DNA of 64,000 bases from Gillisella vitis (GTDB lineage: Bacteria > Pseudomonadota > Alphaproteobacteria > Rhizobiales > Rhizobiaceae): assembly GCF_014204625.1 (NCBI RefSeq), contig NZ_JACHLU010000003.1, positions 186,001-250,000 of the forward strand. Reading direction: 5' to 3'. Below are positions 19,690 to 28,999 of this stretch, one piece after another (position 1 is the stretch's first letter; each line of letters starts with the position of its first letter). The translations under genes were made by a program, and so were the position numbers. The notes under the pieces were generated by a model. The model searched no databases, was not told the DNA's origin, and was given only the letters and a program-made list of their open reading frames with translations.

Positions 19690-20928
19690 ATGCGCTCAAA
19701 TTATCTGTTTACGAGTGAATCTGTCTCAGAAGGTCATCCCGATAAGGTTTGTGACCGTATTTCTGATGAAATCGTCGATCTGGTTTACCGCGAAGCTGCC
19801 AAAACAGGTGTTGATCCCTGGACGGTGCGGATTGCCTGCGAAACGCTGGCAACCACCAATCGCATCGTCATTGCCGGTGAGGTGCGTTTGCCTGCCAGCC
19901 TGATGAAGACCGATAAGGATGGCAATGAGGTCATCAACCCCGCCAAATTCAAGGCTGCTGCCCGCAAAGCGGTGCGCGACATTGGCTACGAGCAGAGCGG
20001 CTTCCACTGGAAAACAGCCCGGATTGATGTGCTGCTGCACTCGCAATCGGCCCATATTGCGCAGGGCGTTGATAATGCGTCTGACGCGAACAACAGCGAA
20101 GGTGCGGGCGATCAGGGCATCATGTTTGGCTATGCCTGCCGCGAAACACCGGATCTGATGCCAGCGCCAATTTATTATTCCCACAAGATCCTGCAATTGC
20201 TGTCGGCCGCCCGCAAGGCTGGCGAAGGCGATGTTGGCAAGCTTGGCCCCGACGCCAAGAGCCAGGTCACCGTGCGCTACATCGATGGCAAGCCTAGCGA
20301 GGTCGCATCCATCGTACTTTCCACCCAGCATCTGGATGAAAGCTGGGATTCGGCCAAGGTACGTCAGGTGGTTGAGCCTTATATTCTCGAAGCGCTTGGC
20401 GATCTCAAGGTGGCCGATGATTGCAAGTGGTACATCAATCCCACCGGCAAATTCGTCATTGGCGGCCCGGATGGAGATGCTGGCCTGACAGGTCGCAAAA
20501 TCATCGTGGATACCTACGGCGGTGCAGCCCCGCACGGTGGCGGTGCCTTCTCCGGCAAGGACACCACCAAGGTTGACCGCTCAGCAGCTTACGCTGCCCG
20601 CTATCTGGCCAAGAATGTGGTTGCAGCAGGCTTTGCGGATCGTTGCACCATTCAGATTTCCTACGCGATCGGTATTGCCCAGCCGCTGTCGATCTATGTC
20701 GACTTGCATGGCACCGGCACGGTCTCAGAGGATCAGGTTGAAGCAGCACTTGCCAAGGTGATGGATCTGTCGCCATCGGGCATTCGTCGCCATCTGGACC
20801 TGAACAAGCCGATCTATGCCAAGACCTCGGCTTACGGCCATTTTGGCCGCAAGGCAGGCCGTGACGGATCTTTCTCCTGGGAAAAGCTTGATCTGGTCAA
20901 GCCGCTGAAAGAAGCAATCAAGGCTTGA
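19690..20928 (+). CDS. metK: S-adenosylmethionine synthetase
   Basis: Makes S-adenosylmethionine from methionine and ATP. The 412-residue protein has the family signatures GHPDKVCD (about residue 15), [13 protein letters not shown] (about 138) and the P-loop-like GGGAFSGKD (about 283). It is somewhat longer than the E. coli enzyme, as in other alphaproteobacteria. GAGGGG just before the ATG gives a good ribosome site. I looked for a SAM riboswitch in the leader and saw no recognisable one. It is followed at once by trmB. Confidence 0.98.
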   Translation: MRSNYLFTSESVSEGHPDKVCDRISDEIVDLVYREAAKTGVDPWTVRIACETLATTNRIVIAGEVRLPASLMKTDKDGNEVINPAKFKAAARKAVRDIGYEQSGFHWKTARIDVLLHSQSAHIAQGVDNASDANNSEGAGDQGIMFGYACRETPDLMPAPIYYSHKILQLLSAARKAGEGDVGKLGPDAKSQVTVRYIDGKPSEVASIVLSTQHLDESWDSAKVRQVVEPYILEALGDLKVADDCKWYINPTGKFVIGGPDGDAGLTGRKIIVDTYGGAAPHGGGAFSGKDTTKVDRSAAYAARYLAKNVVAAGFADRCTIQISYAIGIAQPLSIYVDLHGTGTVSEDQVEAALAKVMDLSPSGIRRHLDLNKPIYAKTSAYGHFGRKAGRDGSFSWEKLDLVKPLKEAIKA

Positions 20929-20933
20929 GTGAT

Positions 20934-21632
20934 ATGACACTGGACCGCCGCAGCCGGGCGACCGAAGCCTTTTTCGGTCGCCGCAAGGGTAAGCCACTCC
21001 GCGATCAGCAGATCGAGCGTATGACGCATCTGTTGCCAGAGCGTATGATTGATCTTGAGGCCGCGGTGCCAGCCGATTTAAAAACGCTTTTCCCCGTGCC
21101 CGTTGACCGAATCCGTCTGGAAATCGGCTTTGGCGGGGGCGAGCATCTGGCCCATCGTGCCCGCACCCATCCGTCCACCGGCTTTATCGGTGTGGAGCCT
21201 TTCGTCAATTCCATGGCCAAGCTGCTGGCGGTGATTGAGGCGGAAGGCTTGCCCAATATCCGCGTCTATGATGACGATGCGACGCAATTGCTCGACTGGT
21301 TGCCTGTGGGCTCCATTGACCAGATCGATCTGCTCTACGCCGACCCCTGGCCCAAGAAAAAACACTGGAAACGGCGCTTTGTCTCACAGGTCAATCTGGA
21401 GCGGTTTCACCGCGTGCTGAAACCGGGTGCAACCTTCTGCTTTGCCTCGGATATTGACACCTATGTCAACTGGACCTTGCAGCATTGCCGCGACCATGGC
21501 GGATTTGACTGGCAGGCGGAAACGGCGAGTGATTGGCTGACGGCCTATCCCGACTGGCCGGGAACGCGCTACGAGGCAAAAGCCCGGCGCGAAGGCCGCT
21601 CTTCGGCCTATCTGACGTTTCGGAAAATCTAA
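20934..21632 (+). CDS. trmB: tRNA (guanine-N7-)-methyltransferase
   Basis: Methylates G46 of tRNAs using S-adenosylmethionine, which fits its place directly behind metK (5 bp after its stop). The 232-residue protein has the SAM-binding motif [14 protein letters not shown] at about residues 63-76 and the TrmB hallmark [17 protein letters not shown] at about 131-147. ATG 20934 is chosen; a TTG at 20925 overlapping the metK stop would add three residues. The N-terminus [14 protein letters not shown] is typical of alphaproteobacterial TrmB. Confidence 0.95.
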   Translation: MTLDRRSRATEAFFGRRKGKPLRDQQIERMTHLLPERMIDLEAAVPADLKTLFPVPVDRIRLEIGFGGGEHLAHRARTHPSTGFIGVEPFVNSMAKLLAVIEAEGLPNIRVYDDDATQLLDWLPVGSIDQIDLLYADPWPKKKHWKRRFVSQVNLERFHRVLKPGATFCFASDIDTYVNWTLQHCRDHGGFDWQAETASDWLTAYPDWPGTRYEAKARREGRSSAYLTFRKI

Positions 21633-21652
21633 AAAACTTTAGTTAAAATTTG

Positions 21653-21688
21653 AAAGCCCTGTGCGAACAGCCTCGCACAGGGCTTTTT
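21653..21688. terminator. Bidirectional terminator between trmB and the DUF1150 gene
   Basis: AAAGCCCTGTGCGA, loop ACAGCC, TCGCACAGGGCTTTTT. A perfect 14-bp stem, with A residues on the left and Ts on the right. It serves the two converging genes, trmB (+) and the DUF1150 gene (-). Confidence 0.93.
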
Positions 21689-21691
21689 CCA

Positions 21692-21949
21692 TCAATGCAG
21701 GCTGACGGTTTTCAATTCGTCTTCAGCGGCCTTGAAATAGGTTGATGAGCGATTGTCGGTCAGCAAAATCGGGGTGCCATCGGCGGCAAACAAGGCCCAG
21801 AGATCAGTCTGCGGATCAATTTCGGGCGCATCAGGAAAGCAGCGCGACACATCTTCGTAACGAATTTTGCGGATATAGCCCACTTCGCCAGAGCCAAGGT
21901 GCGTCAGCTCTGCAAGGGACAGATTGGGGGTAGCTTCTTTGATCAACAT
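21692..21949 (-). CDS. DUF1150 family protein
   Basis: Small protein of 85 residues with the core AELTHLGSGEVGYIRKIRYEDV and LWALFAADGTPILLTDNRS, which I recognise as DUF1150, a family of unknown function found beside small heat-shock protein genes in alphaproteobacteria. Start 21949 has GGAG 8 bases upstream and gives the usual family length; an ATG at 21991, 4 bp behind the hsp20 stop, is an alternative that would allow translational coupling. It is the second gene of the hsp20 operon. Confidence 0.82.
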   Translation of the reverse strand: MLIKEATPNLSLAELTHLGSGEVGYIRKIRYEDVSRCFPDAPEIDPQTDLWALFAADGTPILLTDNRSSTYFKAAEDELKTVSLH

Positions 21950-21995
21950 TCCGGTTCTCCTTCGGGGAGGGAGCGGCGTTTTGTCCGCCATAGTC

Positions 21996-22424
21996 CTAGT
22001 TTGAGGCGGAAATGTTAATTTTTCTCACTGTCTGATGAAGATTTGGACGAAAAAGTTCAATGATCAGCAGGCCATGACTCAGGCGTGCACTGGCCACATC
22101 CATCCCATCGGCCAGAACAAAACTGCGTTGGAACTGCCGGGCAGCAATGCCGCGAAACAGATAGTCGGCGTTGGGCTGCTCGCTCTGGCGACCGCGAATG
22201 ATCAATTGGTTGCCCTCGACAGTGATCTCCAGATCGCCCTCGTCAAAACCGGCAACAGCCAGCGTAATGCGCAGTTTGTCACTGGCGTCTGGATTCTGAT
22301 TGCGGATTAACTCGATGTTATAGGGTGGATAACCGTCATTGGCACGCGCAAGCTGGCTTATCACGCTGTCACTGATCTCGAAGCCGAGCAGCAGGGGCGT
22401 AGAGAAGGGTTTTGTCGGGCGCAT
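21996..22424 (-). CDS. Small heat-shock protein (Hsp20/alpha-crystallin family)
   Basis: ATP-independent holdase chaperone of 142 residues. The alpha-crystallin domain spans about residues 38-135, with LRITLAVAGFDEGDLEITVEGNQLIIRG and the IbpA-like RGIAARQFQRSFVLADGMDVASARLSHGLLIIEL. It has the short N-terminus of the class found in rhizobia. Start 22424 is chosen over 22454 because GAGGA lies 5 bases before it. A good sigma-32-like promoter lies about 50 bp upstream, so heat induction is likely. It is co-transcribed with the DUF1150 gene. Confidence 0.92.
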   Translation of the reverse strand: MRPTKPFSTPLLLGFEISDSVISQLARANDGYPPYNIELIRNQNPDASDKLRITLAVAGFDEGDLEITVEGNQLIIRGRQSEQPNADYLFRGIAARQFQRSFVLADGMDVASARLSHGLLIIELFRPNLHQTVRKINISASN

Positions 22425-22472
22425 GTCTGTCCTCGGCTCATCGCAATCAATCATATGTATCGTTTTTCGGAC

Positions 22473-22504
22473 ATTATATGGGGATGGCTGGATGCCGAGA
22501 CAAG
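22473..22504 (-). promoter_or_regulatory. Sigma-32 (RpoH) type promoter for hsp20
   Basis: Read on the minus strand: CTTGTC, 15-16 nt spacer, CCCCATATAA. This closely matches the heat-shock consensus CTTGAA-N13-17-CCCATNT. It lies about 50 bp upstream of the hsp20 start, which fits its job. Confidence 0.7.
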
Positions 22505-22604
22505 CGCCTCAATGACATTGTCGTCTTGACAAGCCCTGTCCGGGCCAGCCATCAACACATACTCTGATGAGAGCGACAGTGCCGCAGCGAAGGACGATGG
22601 AACG

Positions 22605-23549
22605 ATGCAAAAACCCAGAAAGATCATTATCGACACCGATCCGGGCCAGGACGATGCGTGCGCCATCATGCTGGCGCTGGCCAGCCCCGAGGAGATCGAG
22701 GTTCTGGGCCTGACCGTTGTGGCTGGTAATGTGCCGCTGTCCATGACCAGCCGTAACGCCCGCATCGTTTGTGAATTGTCAGGCCGGGCGGATCTGCCCG
22801 TCTATGAAGGGGCGCTGAAACCCTTGCAGCGGCCACAGGTGACAGCAGAACATGTGCATGGCAAGACCGGAATGGATGGGGCGCAGGTCGATGAGCCGGT
22901 GATGCTGGTGCAAGAGCAGCACGCGGTCGATTTCATCATTGAGACAATCCGACGCGAAGAGCCGGGCACCGTAACGTTGTGCACACTGGGGCCGCAGACC
23001 AATATTGCTCTGGCCCTGCAAAAGGCACCGGATATTGCCCCTCGCGTTCAGCAGCTGGTGATGATGGGCGGCGGCTGTTTTGAAGGCGGCAATATTACAC
23101 CCGCTGCCGAGTTCAATATTTTCGTTGACCCTCAGGCGTCCAAAATTGTCATGGAGTCTGGTATTCCAATTGTCATGCTGCCGCTGGATGTGACCCATCA
23201 GCTGATGACCACCAAAGCGCGGGTTGAGCGTATTCGTGCCATTGGAACGAGAGTGTCTGAGGTGACGGTGCAATGGCTTGAGTTTTTCGAGCGCTTCGAT
23301 ATTGAAAAATACGGCTCGGATGGCGGCCCACTGCATGATCCAACCGTGATTGCTTATCTGATTCGCCCAGAGCTGTTTTCCGGCCGTGAATGCAATATCG
23401 AGATTGAAACCGAATCGGAGCTGACCGTTGGCATGACCGTGGTTGACTGGTGGCGGGTCACGGGCCGCACGCCCAATGCCACATTCATGCGCCATGTGGA
23501 TGCTGATGGATTTTTTGCGCTTTTGACCGAACGTCTGGCCCGTCTTTGA
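22605..23549 (+). CDS. Nucleoside hydrolase (inosine-uridine preferring family)
   Basis: Hydrolyses ribonucleosides to base and ribose for salvage. The 314-residue protein opens with the calcium-binding signature KIIIDTDPGQDDACAIMLAL (D-x-D-x-x-x-D-D) and has the later conserved LVMMGGGCFEGGNITPAAEFNIFVDPQA (about residues 147-174) and the HDPTVIAYLI metal-site motif. Substrate choice among nucleosides cannot be read from sequence. The gene diverges from hsp20 with 180 bp between them and is followed by a HAD phosphatase that may act on nucleotides, so the pair suggests pyrimidine/purine salvage. Confidence 0.93.
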   Translation: MQKPRKIIIDTDPGQDDACAIMLALASPEEIEVLGLTVVAGNVPLSMTSRNARIVCELSGRADLPVYEGALKPLQRPQVTAEHVHGKTGMDGAQVDEPVMLVQEQHAVDFIIETIRREEPGTVTLCTLGPQTNIALALQKAPDIAPRVQQLVMMGGGCFEGGNITPAAEFNIFVDPQASKIVMESGIPIVMLPLDVTHQLMTTKARVERIRAIGTRVSEVTVQWLEFFERFDIEKYGSDGGPLHDPTVIAYLIRPELFSGRECNIEIETESELTVGMTVVDWWRVTGRTPNATFMRHVDADGFFALLTERLARL

Positions 23550-23645
23550 CCGCGAGATGACCCATACAACAGGGGGGCGAGAAAACATCTCTGACTCCCC
23601 TGTGATGTATTTCTTTTTGCCTGCGTCCGTGGCACATCATAGGCC

Positions 23646-24356
23646 ATGAAAACACCCAGCACGCCCCCCACCGCCGCCGAGTTTGATCACGTCAGAGACT
23701 GGATCTTTGATCTGGACAACACGCTTTATCCGCATCACATCAATCTGTTCAGCCAGATTGACCGCAACATGACGGCGTTTGTGTCTGAATTTTTGCAGCT
23801 TCATCCCGATGAAGCGCGGGTCCTGCAAAAACGCTATTACCATGAGCATGGCACGACGCTTGCGGGGCTGATGTTGCATCACGCCGTTGATCCGCTTGTG
23901 TTTCTGGAGCGGGCCCATGCCATTGATTACGCGCCTCTGGTGCCGGATGTCGCTCTGGGCGAAGCAATCAAGGCGCTGCCGGGGCGCAAATTCATTTTCA
24001 CCAATGGCACCGTCAAACATGCGCAGGATGCTGCACAGGCTCTGGGTATTCTCGATCACTTCGATGATATTTTCGATATTATCGCGGCAGAGTATCAGCC
24101 AAAGCCCGCCAGAAAAACCTACGACATGTTCACGCAGTTCAACCGGATTGATGCTGAAAAAGCTGTGATGTTCGAGGATCTGCCACGCAATCTGGTGGTG
24201 CCCAAGGCCTTGGGCATGAAAACCGTGCTGCTGGTGCCCAGCAGTACGGATCATACCGTGCTGGAGCTTTGGGAGCGTTTCGAGAGTGATGATGATCAGG
24301 GCCATATTGATTATGTCACGGATGACCTGAAAGGCTTTTTACAGCGCCTTGCATGA
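23646..24356 (+). CDS. HAD-superfamily phosphatase, pyrimidine 5'-nucleotidase type
   Basis: Cytoplasmic 236-residue HAD hydrolase. Motif I is WIFDLDNTLYPHHINLF (nucleophile and acid/base Asp), motif II is FIFTNGTVKHA, and motif III/IV is KPARKTYDMF followed by MFEDLPRNLVVPKALGMKTVLL. The NTLYP sequence after motif I is typical of the Sdt1/PHM8-like pyrimidine 5'-nucleotidases. The substrate is inferred from the subfamily. It follows the nucleoside hydrolase by 96 bp. Confidence 0.88.
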   Translation: MKTPSTPPTAAEFDHVRDWIFDLDNTLYPHHINLFSQIDRNMTAFVSEFLQLHPDEARVLQKRYYHEHGTTLAGLMLHHAVDPLVFLERAHAIDYAPLVPDVALGEAIKALPGRKFIFTNGTVKHAQDAAQALGILDHFDDIFDIIAAEYQPKPARKTYDMFTQFNRIDAEKAVMFEDLPRNLVVPKALGMKTVLLVPSSTDHTVLELWERFESDDDQGHIDYVTDDLKGFLQRLA

Positions 24357-24469
24357 TATTTGTTGTATTGAACAACATTACGAAAATGTAACCACCATTA
24401 CCGATCCTTAAGTGGTCGGCGGTCGTTCCGCGCCTTATCTTCGGTTCATCAACGAGGAAAGGAAACTCT

Positions 24470-25243
24470 ATGAACGCCAAAAAGACGACCATCGCAGCAC
24501 TTGCGGCCACGCTTCTGGTCAGTGCATCCTACGGCGCGGTTTTTGCCAAGGACGGCAAGAAGTCCGGCGAAGGTCCACGCCACGGCGAAATGGCTGATGC
24601 TTGCGGGCCTCGGCCCATGATGATGCGTGGTCCTGCTGCCATGTTCATTTTTGCCCTTCAGCAATTTGATAGCAACAAGGACGGCAAAATCTCGAAAGAC
24701 GAGGTCAAGGCCACTGAAGAGTCCTTGTTTACTGCCATTGATACCAACAAGGATGGGGTTCTGACTCCCGGCGAGCTGAAAAAATACCGTGAAGCGCGCA
24801 TGGAAGCGTGGAAGGCTGACATGCCAAAACCACCGCGACCAGATGCAGCCGAAGGTGCAGGCAAGCCACCGGCCCCAGATGACGCCAGCGCGCCGCCACC
24901 GCCACCGCCGGGCGATGACGATGCGATGATGGGGCCAATGGATGGTTGTGGTCCCCATGGTGCCGATCGCGGTCCGAAAGAGCATGGAAGAGCCATGCAT
25001 GAGGCGATGCGGGGTGGCCCTGATGGTGGCCCACGTGGTGGCCCAGACGGGCACCGTCATCGTCCAATGATGGGTATGATGGGGCCAAAGTTGATGGCGA
25101 TGGTGGACACCGATGAAAACGGCCAGATCAGCAAGGCTGAAGCCGATGCGGCGTTGGACAAGCTGTTCACCCGTCTGGATACCAACAAGGATGGTTTCAT
25201 CTCTGCCGATGACTTTCCGGTAGGCCCAAAGCTTTTGCCTTGA
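24470..25243 (+). CDS. Exported EF-hand calcium-binding protein
   Basis: 257-residue protein with an N-terminal signal peptide (KKTTIAALAATLLVSASYGAVFA). It has four EF-hand loops: DSNKDGKISKDE, DTNKDGVLTPGE, DTDENGQISKAE and DTNKDGFISADD, arranged as two pairs separated by a long proline/glycine/histidine-rich linker (PPAPDDASAPPPPPPGDDDAM and MRGGPDGGPRGGPDGHRHRP). It is likely periplasmic and calcium-binding; the function is unknown. Methionine/histidine runs in the linker might bind another metal. It is monocistronic with a strong terminator behind it. Confidence 0.88.
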   Translation: MNAKKTTIAALAATLLVSASYGAVFAKDGKKSGEGPRHGEMADACGPRPMMMRGPAAMFIFALQQFDSNKDGKISKDEVKATEESLFTAIDTNKDGVLTPGELKKYREARMEAWKADMPKPPRPDAAEGAGKPPAPDDASAPPPPPPGDDDAMMGPMDGCGPHGADRGPKEHGRAMHEAMRGGPDGGPRGGPDGHRHRPMMGMMGPKLMAMVDTDENGQISKAEADAALDKLFTRLDTNKDGFISADDFPVGPKLLP

Positions 25244-25277
25244 TTGAAGCACGGGCGTTTGCACCCCGCTGAACAGC

Positions 25278-25308
25278 AAAACGCGGCCGATGATCGGCCG
25301 CGTTTTTT
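25278..25308. terminator. Intrinsic terminator after the EF-hand gene
   Basis: AAAACGCGGCCGA, loop TGA, TCGGCCGCGTTTTTT. Symmetric, so it can serve both the EF-hand gene and the convergent chemoreceptor gene. Confidence 0.93.
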
Positions 25309-25361
25309 GTTTCTGTCCTGAGCGTAGCGCCTATGCTGCTTTGCATAAGATTGATCTGTTG

Positions 25362-25408
25362 GAGTTTGTCTGATCGGGAAAGCGGGGTTCCGCTTTCCCT
25401 GGCAGCTT
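25362..25408 (+). repeat. Family B repeat fragment with a 10-bp hairpin
   Basis: GAGTTTGTC followed by GGGAAAGCGG, GGTT, CCGCTTTCCC and GGCAGCTTCT. Degenerate copy ending at the chemoreceptor stop codon. Confidence 0.55.
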
Positions 25409-27382
25409 CTAAAACTCTTCCCAGTCGTTCTGTGCGGTTGCCATGGCTGTCTGAGTTCCGGTCCTCTGGGGTGCCGGGCGCACCGGAGCTTGCGAAGCCT
25501 GTGGTCTTGCCGGTTTTGCTGGTGCAGACACAGCGGGTCGAGCCATGGTCGCGGTTGGGTTTCTCGATGGTGCCGGGGCCGCAGCCCGTGTCACCGCAGC
25601 CTCTGAACCCGTGCGGAATTGCATCAGCAACTCTGCCAGCCGCATGCTTTCCTGCGCAAGGCTTGCGCCGGCGGCATTCATTTCTTCCACCATGGCCGCG
25701 TTCTGCTGGGTTGCCTGATCCATGTGGTTGACGGCAGTGTTGACTTCGCTCAGGCCGGAAGCCTGTTCCTGTGCTGCCGTCGCAATGGCATCCATATGCT
25801 CATTCATATCTTCGACGGCCTTGGAAATGGTCGCAAGGCCGACACCCGTGTCATTGACCAGCTTGACACCTTCGCCAACGGCTGCTTCCGAATTGCCAAT
25901 CAATGCCTTGATTTCCTTGGCGGCATTGGCGGACCGCTGCGCCAGTTCACGCACTTCCTGCGCCACCACGGCAAAGCCCTTACCTGCTTCGCCCGCGCGG
26001 GCTGCTTCGACGCCTGCATTCAGCGCCAGCAGATTGGTCTGGAAAGCAATTTCATCAATCACACTGATGATCTGGGTGATTTTGCGGGATGCTTCTTCAA
26101 TGCGCTCCATGGCGGACACGGCATTGCTGACAACGCTTGCCGAGTTTTCGGCATGTTGGCGGGCATTGCGCACCAGATTACGGGCATCGCTGGTGCGTTT
26201 TGATGTGGCATGAACGTTGGCGGTGATTTCTTCCAGAGCGGCGGCGGTTTCCTCCAGCGAGGCGGCCTGCTGTTCGGTGCGCTTTGCAAGCGTATCAGAC
26301 GCCTGTGAAATTTCACCGCTGCCATTGGTTACACCTTTACCGACCTGTCCAACGGCGAGAAGGGCAGAACGAAGCTGGGCGACAGACGCATTGAAATCAT
26401 GGCGCAAAGGTTCGAACTGGTCGGCGAATTTCTGATCGATTTCACAGACCAGATCACAGGCCGCCAAGCGCTTCAGTCCTGCGGCCAGGGCACCCGTTGC
26501 CTCATTCAGGCGGCGCTCGGCATCGGCCTCGGCGCGGCGCTGGACTTCTTCTCTTTCCTTTTCGGCATTGAGACGGTTTTTCTCGGCGTCAGCCTCCAGC
26601 TTCAATTTTTCAACGGCGGCCTGCCGCATGATTTCAACGGCCCCGGCCATTTCACCAATTTCATCGCGGCGCTCGGCATCTGGCACAGTCACATCAAGCT
26701 TGCCGTCGACAATCTGCAACATCACCCGGGCCATGCGGCTGATGGGTCTGGAGACGCCCATGATGATCCAGAGTGTCAGCAAGGCCATCAGGACAACACC
26801 GGCAATAATCACGCCAATGGTAATATAGGACGAGGTGTCATAGGCTGTTTGCGCTGCGGAACCGGATGCATCTGCGCCGGTTTCATTCAGCTTGATGATT
26901 TCGCCAAGTGCACCAAAAGAGGCAACAAGAGGGTCGCGGGCAGGCGCAATGGCAGCCACGGCAGCGGGCATGTTTTTGGCGGCAACGGCATCCATGATTG
27001 TCTTCTGGGCGACAAGATAGGTGGCCCATTTGGCTTCAAAATCAGCCCACAGCTTTTTCTCGGCATCATTGCGCAGGGTGGCGCGAAAATCCGTGTACGA
27101 CTTGGGAATGGACGCATTCATTTCCACAAACTCGTCATCCAGTCCCTTGATTTCGGCTGGATCGACGGCAATCGTCTTGCGAATGGTTGTCGTATGATAA
27201 CGCAGCATGGTGAACTGAATGGCATCCAGCTTGGCCATGCGCGGCATCCAGACCTGCCTTGTATCGGACGCGGCCGAAAATACCACGGAGATCTGGCTGT
27301 AACTGATAATGCCAAGTGCAATAATCAGCGCAAGTGCAGCACTTGCCATAATCATAAGTCGAGCTGAAATTTTGAGTGTCAT
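25409..27382 (-). CDS. Methyl-accepting chemotaxis protein
   Basis: Transmembrane chemoreceptor of 657 residues. It has a first membrane segment at about residues 12-34, a periplasmic four-helix-bundle type sensor (about 35-185, with [19 protein letters not shown]), a second membrane segment at 186-209, HAMP regions, and the cytoplasmic signalling tip [41 protein letters not shown]. The protein ends in DWEEF, a WxxF-type tether like that of E. coli Tar/Tsr for binding CheR/CheB. The ligand is unknown. ATG 27382 ([10 protein letters not shown]) has AGGA upstream and begins at the membrane segment; an earlier in-frame start adds 11 residues. No che genes are nearby. Confidence 0.93.
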   Translation of the reverse strand: MTLKISARLMIMASAALALIIALGIISYSQISVVFSAASDTRQVWMPRMAKLDAIQFTMLRYHTTTIRKTIAVDPAEIKGLDDEFVEMNASIPKSYTDFRATLRNDAEKKLWADFEAKWATYLVAQKTIMDAVAAKNMPAAVAAIAPARDPLVASFGALGEIIKLNETGADASGSAAQTAYDTSSYITIGVIIAGVVLMALLTLWIIMGVSRPISRMARVMLQIVDGKLDVTVPDAERRDEIGEMAGAVEIMRQAAVEKLKLEADAEKNRLNAEKEREEVQRRAEADAERRLNEATGALAAGLKRLAACDLVCEIDQKFADQFEPLRHDFNASVAQLRSALLAVGQVGKGVTNGSGEISQASDTLAKRTEQQAASLEETAAALEEITANVHATSKRTSDARNLVRNARQHAENSASVVSNAVSAMERIEEASRKITQIISVIDEIAFQTNLLALNAGVEAARAGEAGKGFAVVAQEVRELAQRSANAAKEIKALIGNSEAAVGEGVKLVNDTGVGLATISKAVEDMNEHMDAIATAAQEQASGLSEVNTAVNHMDQATQQNAAMVEEMNAAGASLAQESMRLAELLMQFRTGSEAAVTRAAAPAPSRNPTATMARPAVSAPAKPARPQASQAPVRPAPQRTGTQTAMATAQNDWEEF

Positions 27383-27565
27383 AACAATCATCCTGAGGCG
27401 TGTCGCTGGACGCAAGTGGCTATAAGCCCTTTATGCAGAATGATGAATTAAATATATATTAAAGTTGCATAAAGTGAAATGCGCCGCCATAGTCTCGCCG
27501 TTTCAAACGATCGTCATTGCCAATGATGTGACTTTGGAAATAATGTTTGAACTGAAGAGGAAAAA

Positions 27566-27641
27566 TGGTGCCGCTTGCAGGACTCGAACCTGCGACCCCA
27601 TCATTACGAATGATGTGCTCTACCACCTGAGCTAAAGCGGC
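27566..27641 (-). tRNA. tRNA-Thr (CGT anticodon)
   Basis: On the minus strand a 76-nt cloverleaf: acceptor GCCGCTT pairs with AAGCGGC, the D arm has TAGCTCAGGTGGTAGAGC, the anticodon loop is TTCGTAA (anticodon CGT, threonine), the T arm has GCAGGTTCGAGTCCTGC, and CCA is encoded at 27566-27568. Confidence 0.97.
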
Positions 27642-27726
27642 CCGGATCGCCGCAAATCGGCGCTTCCAGTCTGTGCGGGTGGATACAGGCAAACTTTACT
27701 GATTTCAAGATGCCTTTTCGGATCAA

Positions 27727-28728
27727 TTACGGTTTTTCGCAAATCCTTGCTTTTGCCGCTTGATATTCGCTTTTCAGACGCTGGACCAAGGCCGCGACAG
27801 GCTCGACGGATTTGATCGCGCCAATGCCCTGACCGCAACCCCATATATCTTTCCAGGCTTTTGCCGCGTTTGTGGCCTCATTTGTGGCCCCATTTGTGGC
27901 CCCATTTGTGGCATTGTCGAAATCCATTTTGCTCGGATCCGCGTCCGGCAGATTGTCAGGATCAAGGCCTGCGGCCTTGATGGATGATTTCAGATAATTG
28001 CCATGAACGCCGGTGAAATAGTTGGAATAGACAATGTCGTCGGCATTGCTCTCAACCAGAGCCTGTTTATAGGCGTCTGAGGCGCGGGCTTCTGTGGTGG
28101 CAATAAAGGGCGAGCCGATATAGGCCAGATCAGCGCCTGCGGCTTGCGCTGCCAGAATGGCCCCGCCATTGGCAATCGAGCCTGCCAGAAGCAGGGGGCC
28201 ATCAAACCATTCGCGGATTTCCTGAAGCAGCGCAAAAGGCGATAGCCTGCCAGCGTGGCCGCCCGCGCCTGCGGCCACGGCAATCAAGCCGTCGGCTCCC
28301 TTGCGGATGGCGGAATTGGCATGACGATTGTTGATCACGTCATGCAGCACAATGCCACCGTAGGAATGGATGGCGGCATTAACCTCTGGCACTGCTCCCA
28401 GCGAGGAAATCACAATGGGAACCTTGTATTTCACGCACATGCTCAGATCGTGCTCCAGTCGCTTGTTGGAGGTGTGAACGATCTGGTTGACGGCAAAGGG
28501 AGCAGCCGGTGCTTCGGGATGGGCGGCATTATGGGCGGCCAGATTTTCGGTTATTTCGGCCAGCCATTCATCCAGTTGCGTTGCGGGCCTGGCGTTGAGC
28601 GCGGGAAAGGAGCCGACGACGCCCGCCTTGCACTGGGCCAATGTCAGACTGGGATGTGAGATGATGAACAGCGGCGATGCCACCACCGGCAAGGAAAGAT
28701 GACGGGAGAGAATTGCGGGAAGTGCCAT
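27727..28728 (-). CDS. Nitronate monooxygenase (2-nitropropane dioxygenase family)
   Basis: FMN-dependent TIM-barrel enzyme of 333 residues that oxidises alkyl nitronates. Visible are the N-terminal LSLPVVASPLFIISHPSLTLAQCKAGVVGSFPALNARP, the catalytic-region ADGLIAVAAGAGGHAG (about residues 176-191) with the conserved glycine-rich AGGHAG, and the FMN-phosphate stretch PLLLAGSIANGGAILAAQAAGADLAYIGSPFIAT. Start 28728 (MALPAIL) is used; the frame is open far upstream but would cross the operator. Unusual: near the C-terminus a 12-bp tandem repeat codes for NGATNGATNEATN. A palindromic operator-like site lies 16 bp upstream. Confidence 0.92.
   Translation of the reverse strand: MALPAILSRHLSLPVVASPLFIISHPSLTLAQCKAGVVGSFPALNARPATQLDEWLAEITENLAAHNAAHPEAPAAPFAVNQIVHTSNKRLEHDLSMCVKYKVPIVISSLGAVPEVNAAIHSYGGIVLHDVINNRHANSAIRKGADGLIAVAAGAGGHAGRLSPFALLQEIREWFDGPLLLAGSIANGGAILAAQAAGADLAYIGSPFIATTEARASDAYKQALVESNADDIVYSNYFTGVHGNYLKSSIKAAGLDPDNLPDADPSKMDFDNATNGATNGATNEATNAAKAWKDIWGCGQGIGAIKSVEPVAALVQRLKSEYQAAKARICEKP
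27875..27915 (-). repeat. 12-bp tandem repeat inside the nitronate monooxygenase gene
   Basis: The + strand reads about three and a half copies of a GTGGCCCCATTT unit. In the gene it encodes repeated ATNG residues. Copies differ by single bases. Confidence 0.85.
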
Positions 28729-28743
28729 GACGCGCCTCAAATA

Positions 28744-28767
28744 TTTGACGTTTGCGTAAACGTCAAA
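28744..28767. promoter_or_regulatory. Palindromic operator-like site upstream of the nitronate monooxygenase gene
   Basis: Arms TTTGACGTTT and AAACGTCAAA around GCGT, 16 bp before the start codon. Its left 16 bp match the site upstream of fadD (45734-45749) at 14 of 16 positions. The shape resembles sites of MerR-type LiuR or other fatty/branched-acid regulators in proteobacteria; the regulator is inferred, not seen. Confidence 0.6.
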
Positions 28768-28999
28768 AAGATAGCAGAGCAATGGCCGATTGAAAAGGCT
28801 TGATGTTGGGGCAAAGCGCAAGCCCGCCATTGTGCCCGTCATTGTGCCCGACCTGCTTGTATCTGTGCGGTTTTCCACCGGCCATCCCGGCAAGGAGGGT
28901 GAGCCGGGCTTGCGGTTTATCCAGTCAGACGTTACCGATTTCAGGTAAAGCAGCAGTTGCCGGTGTTCTTCCGGCCCTTTTTGAGAGGAAAGATCAGGC

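Noticed and set aside
26399..27367. 322-codon plus-strand frame opposite the chemoreceptor gene
   Set aside because: Low-complexity glycine/histidine-rich translation, no motif, lies wholly inside a clear chemoreceptor gene.
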